A DNA stretch of 64,000 bases from Pseudomonadota bacterium (GTDB taxonomy: Bacteria > Desulfobacterota > Binatia > Binatales > Binataceae). The translations under genes were made by a program, and so were the position numbers. Below the pieces are notes generated by a model. The model saw only the letters and a list, made by a program, of their open reading frames with translations. It was not told the origin of the DNA and did no database searches. Location of the stretch: positions 1 to 64,000 of the forward strand of contig JAJPHZ010000030.1 in assembly GCA_021325025.1 (NCBI GenBank). The letters run 5' to 3'. Positions 1-8,377 of this stretch are shown here, in pieces; position 1 is the first letter of the stretch; every line of letters begins with the position of its first letter.

Positions 1-254
1 ATCTTGAACCCGTAATTGCCGCTGTACAGCGCCTGGATGCCAACCGGCAGAAAGTTCTGATACTGCTTCCAGTTGGCGGTGGTGATCTGCGTGCCGGGCG
101 GGATGGTCTGCGAAGAGCTGGCATCAACCTCCGCCTTATAGCGCGCGCCGTCATCGAATGAAAACGGCGCCGCCGTTGCACTGGCGGCCAGATGCAGCAA
201 TGACAATGCTGCGGCCGCAGCGATAGCTGATGCTTTCAACCGTCGTCGAGTCAT
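1..254 (-). CDS. DUF1329-like exported protein, N-terminal part (runs off the left edge)
   Basis: Reading leftwards from an ATG at 252-254 gives 84 open codons to the window edge, so the gene is cut by the window, not broken. A GGGAGG Shine-Dalgarno lies 5-6 nt upstream of the ATG. Residues 1-28 form a Sec signal peptide: two arginines, then an Ala/Leu-rich core ending ASATAA. The mature start contains IPPGTQITTANWKQYQNFLP followed by a GIQALYSGNYGFK segment. This resembles the N-terminus of DUF1329 (PF07044) proteins, exported proteins of unknown function that sit in outer-membrane/LolA-like contexts. The family call rests on that short stretch and needs the rest of the gene. Confidence 0.6.
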   Translation of the reverse strand, partial: MTRRRLKASAIAAAAALSLLHLAASATAAPFSFDDGARYKAEVDASSSQTIPPGTQITTANWKQYQNFLPVGIQALYSGNYGFK

Positions 255-578
255 GACGACCTCCCCATCCTGGCCCCCTGATTTCGACCCCGGGAGAGCG
301 CTTGAAGTTATGAAATGGCCAGCCCGCGGACCACGATCGACGATGGCGGCCCGGTCCCCCATGCGTACTCAATCCCCGTAGCAATCGCCGGTATGGAAGT
401 CAAATCATTTGCTGGCTCTACAGCTAATTTTTGAAGGTGGCAGGCCGGGCTTTTCCGAACCCCTCTCATCGCTGCGCAAGCGCGGGACCAATTCAATCGA
501 TCCGCTCGCCTTCGGCTGCAAAAGCGCTCCGGCCCCGACGCAAACGATGATGCGACGACAGCGGCAGGGCCGTGTCCG
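255..578. other. Intergenic region between two leftward genes
   Basis: About 320 bases without a convincing gene. Short open frames here lack a ribosome binding site and recognisable protein sequence. The part next to 254 must hold the promoter of the DUF1329-like gene, since the upstream SDR gene also reads leftwards, but no clear -35/-10 pair is visible. No tRNA-like or strong terminator hairpin was seen. Confidence 0.4.
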
Positions 579-1310
579 CTAATTCAAATGGCGACCGCCA
601 TCGACGCGGATGCATTCACCGGTGATGAACTCGGTTTCGATCAGGAACAGGACGGCTTTGGCGACTTCCTCGGCGCCGCCCCATCGGCCCAGCGGCGTTG
701 CTTTGAGCACCTGCGCATGCTCCTCGGCAGTGATATCGGCGGGCGGCACGATCGGACCGGGTGCGACCGCGTTGACCAGGATTTCCGGCGCCCAATCCAG
801 CGCCAGGCTTTCTGTCAGCCCGATTACGGCGGCCTTGGAGGTGTAATAGGGGACATAATCACGGTAGCGCGGACGCCCGCTTGCCGGCAGCCAGTCGGCA
901 CAGTTGACGATCCGTCCGGCGCCCGCGTTTTTCATGATCGGCGCGGCATAGGCTGCGAACAGAAAAGCGCTGCGCGCGTTGGCTTCCATCGCCGCGGCCC
1001 AATCCGCCGCGCTGGGATGCGGCGTGCGGTCGTAGCTGGAGGCGAGATTGACCAGGATGTCGAGCCGACCCATCGCGCGCATCGTCTCGTCGACCGCCGC
1101 CTTGATCTGCGCTTCATCGCTGACGTCGGCGCGGATGAGGGTCGCGGCTACGCCCGCTTCCCGCGCGGCAGCAGCGGTTGACTCCGCCGCCGCGCGCGAA
1201 TTGCGCCAAGTCAGCGCCAGGGCGCATCCGCGCGCCGCCAGCGACAGTGCGACCGCCTGTCCGATTCGCGCGCCGCCCGTGATTAACGCAACCTTTCCTT
1301 TCGGGTCCAA
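579..1310 (-). CDS. SDR family oxidoreductase (pteridine-reductase-like)
   Basis: A 243-aa classical short-chain dehydrogenase/reductase, a cytosolic NAD(P)-dependent enzyme. The N-terminal Rossmann motif reads TGGARIGQAVA, the compact glycine motif of pteridine reductase/FolM-like SDRs rather than TGxxxGIG. DVSDEAQ around residue 64 and VNLASS (for the usual NNAG) follow. The active site YYTSK gives Tyr and Lys of YxxxK, with NCADW in the position of the catalytic-Ser strand. The C-terminus ends ITGECIRVDGG, typical of the family. No reading-frame damage is visible. The loss of the NNAG asparagine is notable, and the substrate cannot be told from sequence. It is read separately from the GT4 gene about 100 bp upstream. 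Confidence 0.85.
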   Translation of the reverse strand: MDPKGKVALITGGARIGQAVALSLAARGCALALTWRNSRAAAESTAAAAREAGVAATLIRADVSDEAQIKAAVDETMRAMGRLDILVNLASSYDRTPHPSAADWAAAMEANARSAFLFAAYAAPIMKNAGAGRIVNCADWLPASGRPRYRDYVPYYTSKAAVIGLTESLALDWAPEILVNAVAPGPIVPPADITAEEHAQVLKATPLGRWGGAEEVAKAVLFLIETEFITGECIRVDGGRHLN

Positions 1311-1407
1311 GCTCCCGCCATCCTCCGCTCAAGGTCTACCCTTGCGCAAGCGCGCTTTTCAGCGTCGCAACTTGTGCGCGCCGCTGCAACCCCTGCCGGC
1401 GGTGGTC

Positions 1408-2538
1408 TCAACGCGCAGCGCGCTCGATCAACTCGACCAGACGCGCTCCATAGCGCTGCCAGGTAAAGGGCTGGGCGGCCGCGCGCAAAATTGCGCCGAG
1501 TTCCGCCGGCGCCGCCAGCAACGCCTGCAGGCGCTGCGCGATTTCGGCGGGGTTCATCGGATCCTGCACGATGTAGGGCTGCATTGGCGGGGGCAAGACT
1601 TCCGCGGCGCCGCATCGCGCGCTGGTCAGCACCGGCTTTCCCGCTGCCATCCCTTCGAGCACGACGTTGCCGAAAGCCTCAAACAGCGAGGGCAGCGCGA
1701 CCACATCGGCGGCCGCCACCAGTTGGGCGATGTCGTTGCGCCGGCCCAAAAACGCGACGCGGTCATCGACGCGCAGCCGGCGCGCCATCCGCCGATAAAA
1801 CCCCACCGCGCGATCCTCGCCGGCCACGGCCAGATGCGGATTGCCGCGCAACATCGGCCAGGCCTGGATCAGTTGCCCCGCGCCCTTGCGTGCATAGCCG
1901 CTGCCCACGAACAGCACCAGCGGGCTCGACGGATCGATCCCAAGATGGCGGCGGACCTCCGCGCGCAGCCGCGCATCCGGGGCCGGCTTGAAGCGCTGGT
2001 GATCGACACCGTTGTACAGTGTGTGGATTTTGCAGCGCGGGATCGCAAAACGGCGCTCCAAATCGTCGCCGACCAGACGCGAAATCGCCAGCACCATCCT
2101 GAGTTTGGGCGACCGAAAGCCCGCCGCCTCGATGCGGCATTGCGCGATATGATACGGGCTCATCGCACGAGCCGCCGACGCCGCCCGGCTCTCCCATTGG
2201 CGGGCCGCCGCCAGATATGCAGCGTGCGCGCCGCCTTCGCATCGGATGAGATCGCTGTCCACGCTGCGTCCGAAACTGAGCGTCAAGCCGCTGCCATCGC
2301 GGCGGGCGAAACGCGCTGCCAGCAAGCCAAACCCGATCGCCTCCAGGCTGCGGGTAAGACCCGCAAACGGCAGCCTGCGCACCGCCATCCCGTGCCAGGG
2401 CGTTGTGGCGGTGCACCGCGCTGCGTAGATTCGCACGTCGTGGCCGGCCTGCGAAAGACAGTCGGCGGCCGCGGCGAAATCGCGCTCGGTGCCGCCGCCG
2501 GCCGGGTTAAAGCGCCTGATGAGCATCGCGATCCGCAT
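1408..2538 (-). CDS. Glycosyltransferase family 4 (WaaG/RfaG-like)
   Basis: A 376-aa GT-B retaining glycosyltransferase of family GT4. The start MRIAMLIRRFNPAGGGTERD is the typical N-terminal acceptor-domain opening with a glycine-rich loop. The C-terminal nucleotide-sugar domain has LFVGSGYARKG and, near residues 285-310, the SLFEAFGNVVLEGMAAGKPV block containing the E-x7-E catalytic/donor motif. The layout resembles LPS core glucosyltransferase I (WaaG), which acts at the cytoplasmic face of the inner membrane. No other LPS-core gene lies next to it, so the exact glycan is unknown. ATG at 2536-2538 is the chosen start. The MJ0042 gene diverges about 95 bp away. Confidence 0.85.
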   Translation of the reverse strand: MRIAMLIRRFNPAGGGTERDFAAAADCLSQAGHDVRIYAARCTATTPWHGMAVRRLPFAGLTRSLEAIGFGLLAARFARRDGSGLTLSFGRSVDSDLIRCEGGAHAAYLAAARQWESRAASAARAMSPYHIAQCRIEAAGFRSPKLRMVLAISRLVGDDLERRFAIPRCKIHTLYNGVDHQRFKPAPDARLRAEVRRHLGIDPSSPLVLFVGSGYARKGAGQLIQAWPMLRGNPHLAVAGEDRAVGFYRRMARRLRVDDRVAFLGRRNDIAQLVAAADVVALPSLFEAFGNVVLEGMAAGKPVLTSARCGAAEVLPPPMQPYIVQDPMNPAEIAQRLQALLAAPAELGAILRAAAQPFTWQRYGARLVELIERAAR

Positions 2539-2631
2539 CGGACCCTAGCGCTCCGGACCCGGCGCCGGACAAGCTGCAAGTAATTTCCGCAATGTGCTAT
2601 AAAGTCGATATTGCGGTGAGGTGGCGAGGTG

Positions 2632-4005
2632 ATGCTCGAAGTTCAATGCCCTAGTTGTCAGACTCGTTATCGTATCGACGAAAGCGTTCTGCCTCAGGAT
2701 AGCCCGACCTTCAAGTGTTCGCGATGCGGGCACGTCTTCAGCGGCGACCCGCGGGTCAAACGCACGCCAGCCGCGCCCAGGCCCCGGCCCGCGCCGGCCG
2801 CGGCTGGACCATCGGCGCCCCGCCAGCAGAATTCGCCAACGTCGGCAGCGCCGCCTACCGACCAGCCCCGGACTCAACCGCAACCGGGGCGGCCGGCCGG
2901 TCCGCGCAGCGACGCTGCGCCCTGGCCCGCGCAGCGCACGGGTTCGTCGGCCGACCTTCACGTCGGGCCGCCCACTGCTGCGCCGCCGCCCCGCTCCGCT
3001 CCGTCGGCGGATTTGCACGGCGCGCCGACTGCACCGCGGCAAACCAGTCCCGCCGCTGCGCCGCATACTGACTATGCGCCGCGGCCGCCCTTGGAGCAGC
3101 CGCGCCCGGCTGCGTCGGAGCGCACCGCACGCAGCGCGGCGCATCAACCCGACAATCCCCTGGCGCGCTCCTTCGCCGAAGACGAACCGCACGCGCCCGA
3201 GAACCTGAGCTTCGACTTTGGCGACGATGAGACCGAGCAGCACGACCTCGGCGAGCCGCCGCCGTCGGCGCAAGCTGACGACCGCTACGAGCGATGGCGG
3301 GTGGGTGACGACGCCGAGGAAGCCACGCCACCGCCGATAACTCCCGAGATGGGCCGTTATCGGGCACGGCGCGCAGCGCTCGTCCAACAGGCCAGCCGGC
3401 GCGTGGACCGCGCGGCGGTCGCCGCCGAGACGGCCGGCCACGAGCGTCCGCGCTCAAGCGGCTTTTTCCTGGGCCTGTTTGTGATCATCGTGCTGTTCTT
3501 TGCACTGGTCACCTTCGTGCTCGGCATCTCGCCCTCACTCAGCCGCGAACTGCTCGCGCAACTGCCAGTAATCGGCGACAAGTTTGTCGCCGCCGCGCCG
3601 CACCAAAATCTGGTGGCACTGAGCGATGTGCACGCCGAATACCGCCGTCTGGACGCCAATCGCCGCGCGCTGATCATCAGTGGACGGGCTGAGAACCGCG
3701 GCGCGGAGGCGCTGCACACCATCGAGGTAGGCGTCAGCCTGGTCGACAGCCAGCAGCATCCGGTGGTCTCGCAATCGGTGTTCTGCGGCGACCTGGTATC
3801 GCCCAAGATCGTCAGCCAGATGACGCCGCATGAACTGCAGTTTTTCCAGAAACTGGCGCCGCCCAAGAACTTCGCGCTCAAGAGCGGCGACTCCTCGCCG
3901 TTTTTCGTGATGTTCATCAACCCGCCGCCCAACGTCGCCAACTTCCAGGTCGCGGTGCTCAAGACCGAGGTCGCCAACGCCGAGGCGATGGCCGCGGGCA
4001 GCTAG
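2632..4005 (+). CDS. MJ0042-type zinc-ribbon / DUF3426 membrane protein
   Basis: A 457-aa protein in three parts. Residues 1-40 are an MJ0042 zinc ribbon, with CPSC and CSRC supplying four cysteines. Residues 45-250 are a Pro/Ala/Arg-rich, probably disordered linker with low-complexity repeats. A single membrane span lies near residues 278-300 (FFLGLFVIIVLFFALVTFVL), followed by a DUF3426-like C-terminal domain predicted outside the membrane. In proteobacteria and related phyla this zinc_ribbon_5 plus DUF3426 architecture is common but uncharacterised. GAGG sits just before ATG 2632; a GTG three bases upstream is the alternative start. It is a lone gene between divergent and convergent neighbours. 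Confidence 0.85.
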   Translation: MLEVQCPSCQTRYRIDESVLPQDSPTFKCSRCGHVFSGDPRVKRTPAAPRPRPAPAAAGPSAPRQQNSPTSAAPPTDQPRTQPQPGRPAGPRSDAAPWPAQRTGSSADLHVGPPTAAPPPRSAPSADLHGAPTAPRQTSPAAAPHTDYAPRPPLEQPRPAASERTARSAAHQPDNPLARSFAEDEPHAPENLSFDFGDDETEQHDLGEPPPSAQADDRYERWRVGDDAEEATPPPITPEMGRYRARRAALVQQASRRVDRAAVAAETAGHERPRSSGFFLGLFVIIVLFFALVTFVLGISPSLSRELLAQLPVIGDKFVAAAPHQNLVALSDVHAEYRRLDANRRALIISGRAENRGAEALHTIEVGVSLVDSQQHPVVSQSVFCGDLVSPKIVSQMTPHELQFFQKLAPPKNFALKSGDSSPFFVMFINPPPNVANFQVAVLKTEVANAEAMAAGS

Positions 4006-4017
4006 GGGCGCCGCGCG

Positions 4018-4407
4018 CTATTCCTTTTCGGCCGCAACCAGTTCCTCGTATTCGTCGTTGTCCAGCAGGTCGTCGAGTTCGGAAGCGTCGCTGACCTTGA
4101 CCTTGACCAGCCAGCCGTCGCCGTAGGGATCCTCGTTGATCATCTCAGGGCTTTCAGGCAGTTCCTGGTTGACCTCGACCACCGTGCCGCTGACCGGGGC
4201 ATAGATGTCGGACACCGCCTTGACGGATTCGACCACGCCAAAGGCGTCGTCCTTGCTGATCTTGTCGCCCACCGCGGGCAGTTCCACGTAGACGATTTCA
4301 CCCAGTTGCTCCTGGGCGTAATCGGTGATGCCGATGGTCGCAACCTCATCTTCGGTCGCCACCCACTCATGCTCCTTCGAGTATCTCAATCCCGCAGGGA
4401 TCTCCAT
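4018..4407 (-). CDS. gcvH: Glycine cleavage system H protein
   Basis: A 129-aa lipoyl carrier protein, the normal length for GcvH. It shuttles the aminomethyl group between the P, T and L proteins of glycine cleavage. The lipoyl attachment region reads [18 protein letters not shown], with the modified lysine in ESVKA. SKEHEWV near the start and [10 protein letters not shown] near residue 95 are family hallmarks. The frame is open further upstream, but a strong GGAGGAGG lies directly before ATG 4405-4407, which gives the standard N-terminus. gcvP, gcvT and lpd are not in this window, so the gene stands apart from the rest of the system. Confidence 0.96.
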   Translation of the reverse strand: MEIPAGLRYSKEHEWVATEDEVATIGITDYAQEQLGEIVYVELPAVGDKISKDDAFGVVESVKAVSDIYAPVSGTVVEVNQELPESPEMINEDPYGDGWLVKVKVSDASELDDLLDNDEYEELVAAEKE

Positions 4408-4687
4408 AACCTCCTCCGACATGCCTGGCCGTTTTCCAACTGCGCTGCTCATCGCCAAGCACTCAGATCGATCCATGCTCATCAAGCGCAGCCCGAGCAA
4501 AATTGTCAAGGTTTAACTCGCGATACTCTCGCTTATCGCGGCGGATCGCGTTACAAAACAAATCCATCTCCGATCCAACAGCACTGAACTTTAACCGCTT
4601 GTCAACGCCGTCGAAAGTGCCTCAGCGCCGCTTCAATTGCACCCCACTGACGTCCGGCCGCGACATCGCAAGCCAGCGGGAGCCGAA

Positions 4688-5791
4688 ATGATTGTAGGAA
4701 TTCCACGCGAAATCAAGACCGATGAAAACCGGGTGGCGCTGACGCCGGCGGGTGTCGGCGCGCTGCGCCGGCGGGGACACACCGTGCTGGTGCAGCGCGG
4801 CGCGGGCGCGGGTAGCGGGCTTTTGGACCGCGACTATCGCGCCGCCGGCGCGCGCATCATGCCGACTGCCGCGGCCACCTGGAGCAAGGCCGACCTGGTG
4901 CTCAAGGTCAAGGAGCCGCAGCCTTCGGAGTTCCGCTTCCTGCGGCCCGGCCTGATCCTCTTCACCTACCTGCACCTGGCCGCCGAGCCGCAACTGGCGC
5001 GCGAGCTGATGCGCCGGCGCGTGTGCGCGTTGGGCTATGAGACGGTGCAACTGGAAGACGGCAGCCTGCCGCTGCTGGCGCCGATGAGCGAGGTCGCGGG
5101 ACGGCTTGCCGTGCAAGCCGGCGCATGGTGTCTGCAGGCGCAAAACGGCGGGCGCGGCGTGCTGCTCAGCGGCGCCTCGGGGGTGCGGCCCGGCCGGGTG
5201 CTGATTCTGGGCGCTGGCATTGCGGGCGCCAACGCCTGCCAGATCGCGGTCGGCGTCGGCGCCGAGGTGACCATCATGGACGTCAGCGCGGTGCGGATGC
5301 GCTACCTGCACGACATCCTGGGCGGCCACGTCAACACCTTGATGTCAAACCATGCCGCGATTGAAGAGGAAATCGGGCAGGCCGACCTGGTGATCGGCGC
5401 AGTGCTGCTGGCGGGCGCGCGCACCCCGCGCCTGGTCACGCGCCGGATGGTGGCGCGGATGAAGCCCGGGGCGGCGATTGTGGATTTGTCGATCGACCAG
5501 GGCGGTGTGTGCGAGACCTCGCGCCCCACCACCCACGAAGATCCGATTTACGTCGAGGGCCGCGTGGTGCATTACTGCGTCACCAACATGCCGGCCGCGG
5601 TGCCCCACACCTCCACCTACGCGCTCACCAACGCGACTTTGTCCTACGCCTTGGAGATCGCCGACCACGGCGTGGAGCAGGCCTGCCGCAACAACAGCGC
5701 ACTGCGCCTGGGACTGAACATCCACGACGGCCGCGTGGTGCATCCCGCTGTCGCGCAGGCGCTGGGCGAACAGCCCTATCAACCGTGGTAG
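4688..5791 (+). CDS. ald: Alanine dehydrogenase
   Basis: A 367-aa NAD-dependent L-alanine dehydrogenase (L-alanine to pyruvate plus ammonia), near the usual 370 residues. The N-terminus MIVGIPREIKTDENRVALTP is diagnostic and carries the substrate-binding Arg of the ENRVA block; KVKEPQ holds the conserved Lys. The NAD-binding glycine motif is LGAGIAGANA near residues 175-184. The C-terminal VTNMPAAVPHTSTYALTNA is also a family signature. The start at ATG 4688 follows GGGAG; in-frame codons upstream lack support. The 280-bp gap to gcvH is a divergent promoter region. Linking alanine/glyoxylate to ammonia fits nitrogen or redox balancing, but regulation is not visible. Confidence 0.96.
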   Translation: MIVGIPREIKTDENRVALTPAGVGALRRRGHTVLVQRGAGAGSGLLDRDYRAAGARIMPTAAATWSKADLVLKVKEPQPSEFRFLRPGLILFTYLHLAAEPQLARELMRRRVCALGYETVQLEDGSLPLLAPMSEVAGRLAVQAGAWCLQAQNGGRGVLLSGASGVRPGRVLILGAGIAGANACQIAVGVGAEVTIMDVSAVRMRYLHDILGGHVNTLMSNHAAIEEEIGQADLVIGAVLLAGARTPRLVTRRMVARMKPGAAIVDLSIDQGGVCETSRPTTHEDPIYVEGRVVHYCVTNMPAAVPHTSTYALTNATLSYALEIADHGVEQACRNNSALRLGLNIHDGRVVHPAVAQALGEQPYQPW

Positions 5792-5932
5792 ACGGCGCGC
5801 TCGTGCAGCTCTTTTAATTCAATGTGAGAGTCCGCCCCCGCCACCACGCTCCCGCAACCGCTGGGCGCCCGGCGGGCCAAGACTTGGTCACGACCCGCAA
5901 CGCTTCCACGTGCAACAGTCAAGAGCGCGGCT

Positions 5933-5970
5933 GGGCCAGGCAAGAGCCTGGCCCCGGCCGTTCGAGCCGG
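5933..5970 (+). terminator. Tandem hairpin downstream of ald, possible terminator
   Basis: GGGCCAGGC (5933-5941) pairs perfectly with GCCTGGCCC (5946-5954) across an AAGA loop. It is followed at once by CCGGC/GCCGG around CGTTCGA (5954-5970). There is no T-run, so this would be a weak or Rho-assisted terminator. It lies about 140 bp past the ald stop. Confidence 0.35.
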
Positions 5971-6066
5971 CGCGGAGGAGCCGCCGCTACCCCCCTTTCC
6001 CAGCCATCCGGCAGCATCAGCGCTTAAGCGCTGAGTTTTTATCTAACACGCATTTGAGAGGAGCGG

Positions 6067-6198
6067 CTAGGAATTCCCAACCACCGCGTAATACGGCACT
6101 GCCACACTAGCATGGCGCACCAGCCCGCCGTCGGCAGTGGAAGGAGCCAACACCAGAACGAGGGCGTACAAAAGGACCAAAATCATCATCCGTGCCAT
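6067..6198 (-). CDS. Possible small secreted or membrane peptide (43 aa)
   Basis: A short frame too small for most gene callers. It starts at ATG 6196-6198, preceded by AAGGGGTGACCG, which holds a plausible Shine-Dalgarno. It reads MARMMILVLLYALVLVLAPS, then TADGGLVRHASVAVPYYAVV. The first 20 residues are a perfect hydrophobic core with a small-residue AxS/TA end, as in Sec signal peptides; the remainder is only about 20 residues. There is no homology I recognise and no paralogue in the window. It may be a real peptide or a chance frame in non-coding DNA. Confidence 0.3.
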   Translation of the reverse strand: MARMMILVLLYALVLVLAPSTADGGLVRHASVAVPYYAVVGNS

Positions 6199-6665
6199 CG
6201 GTCACCCCTTACGAACTTTCAACGACGACGCGGGCAATGATGGAGTACCATCGGGCACCGAGTCGCACCTCTGCCCTTGACTTCGCGACCCTCAATCCCA
6301 TGTTCAGTTTTGCTGGATTTTATAGCAAGTGTCAATAACAAATACGCTACTTCCAGTTCAACTGTTTCTACATAGTTTTAGTTATATAATCTCTACTTGG
6401 AACTAGAATTCGCATAACTAGCCATTCGGACAGGATTTAATGAACATCCGCTCGAGAGACAGTTTTCTCAACACGCGTCGGAACTGCGCAGCTTTCACGG
6501 AAAATGTGTTCAGATGAGAAATACAGGGAAATGAGCTTTAAAAACCTGCGGTGCTGCCGGATGTTGCCATTCCGCCGTCTTCTCGACCTAGCACCCAAGG
6601 CCTATTGATGCACGTTTGCTGCGCGGAGAACTGCGTCGGTGCGCCCCCCTCTTGAGCCAAGGATG

Positions 6666-6699
6666 GCGGCTCCGGCCAGAAAGGGGGCGCCGGAGCCGC
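6666..6699. other. Perfect 11-bp stem hairpin
   Basis: GCGGCTCCGGC (6666-6676) pairs with GCCGGAGCCGC (6689-6699) around a 12-base purine-rich loop. It stands alone in the AT-rich intergenic region, is not followed by a T-run on either strand, and its role is unknown. Confidence 0.4.
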
Positions 6700-6777
6700 A
6701 CATCCCCTGCTTAACCCCAAACCGGTTTTTTATCCAATATTAAATCTGTTCTGTCAAGCGACTCGAATACTACATAC

Positions 6778-6852
6778 AGTCATGATATCACTACTTACAT
6801 AAAGTCATTTTTTCACTACTTACTATCAGTCGCGTGTTTCTACTTGCATTCA
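6778..6852. repeat. Three tandem 25-bp degenerate direct repeats (iteron-like)
   Basis: Units start at 6778, 6803 and 6828, exactly 25 bp apart. The first two share AGTCAT, then TCACTACTTAC at the same offset (6788-6798 and 6813-6823). The third begins AGTC and keeps CTACTTGC with a 1-bp shift. A fourth, weaker unit (GTCAAG, then ACTACATAC) may precede them from about 6752. Regular spacing near two and a half helical turns in AT-rich DNA suggests a binding-site array, but no protein can be named. Confidence 0.55.
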
Positions 6853-7059
6853 TGGCCATCATGGCATCTTTTTGGCACTGGCCAATTTTAAGCAACTTCC
6901 CCATCTCGGCTCGGCATTTTTAAGCAGCCCGGTGGGGCAGGCAGACCTGGCGGGCTTAGGGATGCTTGCAGCATCGCGCGATTATCGCTCTTGCGATAGG
7001 TGACCTGGAAAAATTGCCCTCAGGCAGCTCTGACCCCAGGATGGAACGCCGTTTGCTGA

Positions 7060-7102
7060 CCCTGACGGCGGCGCCTTGCGCCACCAGAGGCCGCCGCCAG
7101 GG
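7060..7102. other. GC-rich hairpin in the leader of the acyltransferase gene
   Basis: CCCTGACGGCGGC (7060-7072) pairs with GCCGCCGCCAGGG (7090-7102) with one mismatch, about 130 bp before the OpgC-like start. It could be an attenuator or simply the end of an upstream transcript. No T-run follows. Confidence 0.35.
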
Positions 7103-7231
7103 CTGACGAGGAGAAACCTAGCGAAACACAGGATTTTTCTGCCGGGCCTGGGTGGCACGAAACCGGTATTGTTTTACCATAGGGTGGAGCACTTTACCCC
7201 ATTTGGTGGGGCGCCCACCCACAGCAGAGGT

Positions 7232-8377
7232 ATGCGCAGCAGTAACGACCGCGATTTGAGAATCGACTTTTTCCGCGGCCTGGCCCTGCTCGTGATTTTC
7301 ATCGATCACGTGCCGAACAACCCGGCCGCCGCCTGGACCTTGCACAACTTCGCCTTCTGCGACGCTGCCGAGGTCTTCGTCCTGATTTCGGGCATCTCGA
7401 CCTACCTGGCTTATAACGGCCGGCTCCAACGCGACGGCCTGGCCGGATGCGCACGGGCGGTGGGTCGCCGATGGTGCACCATTTACGTTGCCCATCTGCT
7501 GATGCTGGCCGCGCTGTGGACCGTCGCCACGCTGTTGTCGCGCCGTTTTTGGGCCATCGACTACGTCGATTCTTTGCGCCTGACGTGGTTTCACGACAGC
7601 CCGCGCGAAGCGGTCATCTCCGCTCTGACACTCAGCTATCTGCCCCGCTTCCTCGACATCCTGCCGCTTTACCTGGTGCTGCTGGCCGCTGCTCCGTTGC
7701 TCCTGGTCGTGGTCAGATACGATTGGCGGCTGGCGCTGGGGTTGTCCGGGTTGGTCTACCTGGCCGCCTGGCTGAGCGGCGTCAACCTGACCCAGGGCCG
7801 CAACCATCACGGATGGTATCTCAATCCGCTGACCTGGCAGTTGCTGTACACGATGGGTATCGTGTGGGCGCACCTGGGGAAGACCGCTCCGCGGTCGACG
7901 CCGTGGAATTGGCGCTGGGCGGCGGGCGCATCGGTGCTGATTTGCTTTGGCGCGCTCAGCGGGGCCTTCGGTCCGTGGTACATCCCCGTCACTTCGCATC
8001 CATGGCTTTTCCTATGGCCCTTTGAGAAAACCTTTCTTTCGCCCCTGCGCATCCTCAACGTGATGGCGCTGTTCTACGTCGTGGCCTGTCTCGTGCGTCC
8101 GCAGGCAGCTGTGCTGCGCACACCTGTCGCGGCGCCGCTGCTCAGTTGCGGACGCCACTCGCTGGCCGTGTACGCGGTGGGCGTCATCCTTAGCTGCCTG
8201 GGCCTGATCGCGGTAACCGAGAGCGCCGACGCTGCACTCGTTCATGCCATTGTTAATCTGGTCGGTATTCCGGTCCTGATCGTGCTGGCGCTGATGCTGG
8301 AATGGCGGCGCACGGCCCGGTTTGCGTCCGCCGCCGAGGCCGTACCGGCGCTGCCGGTGTCCAAGGCTGCCGCCTGA
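7232..8377 (+). CDS. OpgC-like integral membrane acyltransferase
   Basis: A 381-aa polytopic membrane protein with about ten hydrophobic segments. The opening DLRIDFFRGLALLVIFIDHV, with the catalytic-type His in FIDH, and AEVFVLISGISTYLAY near residue 50 match the OpgC/acyltransferase-3 family, which moves acyl (succinyl or similar) groups onto periplasmic glucans or surface glycans. ATG 7232 is used because the conserved part begins right after it; the frame is open for 52 codons upstream without family similarity. The next gene, an SGNH-hydrolase lipoprotein, overlaps it by one base (TGATG). Acyltransferase plus SGNH hydrolase is a recurrent pair for O-acetylation or O-acylation of extracellular polymers. 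Confidence 0.8.
   Translation: MRSSNDRDLRIDFFRGLALLVIFIDHVPNNPAAAWTLHNFAFCDAAEVFVLISGISTYLAYNGRLQRDGLAGCARAVGRRWCTIYVAHLLMLAALWTVATLLSRRFWAIDYVDSLRLTWFHDSPREAVISALTLSYLPRFLDILPLYLVLLAAAPLLLVVVRYDWRLALGLSGLVYLAAWLSGVNLTQGRNHHGWYLNPLTWQLLYTMGIVWAHLGKTAPRSTPWNWRWAAGASVLICFGALSGAFGPWYIPVTSHPWLFLWPFEKTFLSPLRILNVMALFYVVACLVRPQAAVLRTPVAAPLLSCGRHSLAVYAVGVILSCLGLIAVTESADAALVHAIVNLVGIPVLIVLALMLEWRRTARFASAAEAVPALPVSKAAA

Larger units (their letters stand above)
5792..7231. other. Long, partly AT-rich intergenic region with hairpins and tandem repeats
   Basis: About 1.4 kb with no convincing large gene. It holds a tandem hairpin pair (5933-5970), a possible 43-aa secreted peptide on the minus strand (6067-6198), an AT-rich stretch (about 6300-6540), an 11-bp stem hairpin (6666-6699), 25-bp degenerate direct repeats (6778-6852), a repeated ATTTTAAGCA (near 6885 and 6916) and a GC-rich hairpin before the acyltransferase gene (7060-7102). 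The drop in GC against the flanking genes suggests a regulatory region or old insertion scar. No tRNA could be folded here by eye. Confidence 0.6.

Noticed and set aside
1048..2583. Long plus-strand open frame (511 codons)
   Set aside because: It lies antisense to the GT4 gene and SDR start, is rich in Arg/Gln/His/Ala, and has no family motif; the GC-rich codon bias of the real minus-strand gene keeps this frame open.
2545..3441. Minus-strand frame over the MJ0042 protein gene
   Set aside because: Arg/Gly-rich low-complexity translation opposite the Pro/Ala linker of a recognised protein; no ribosome site.
5900..6000. tRNA-like GTTCGAGCC segment
   Set aside because: The flanking sequence folds into simple tandem hairpins, not a cloverleaf; no CCA or anticodon arm could be placed.
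6778..6852. CRISPR array
   Set aside because: Units are 25 bp with no unique spacers and degrade quickly; no cas genes are near.
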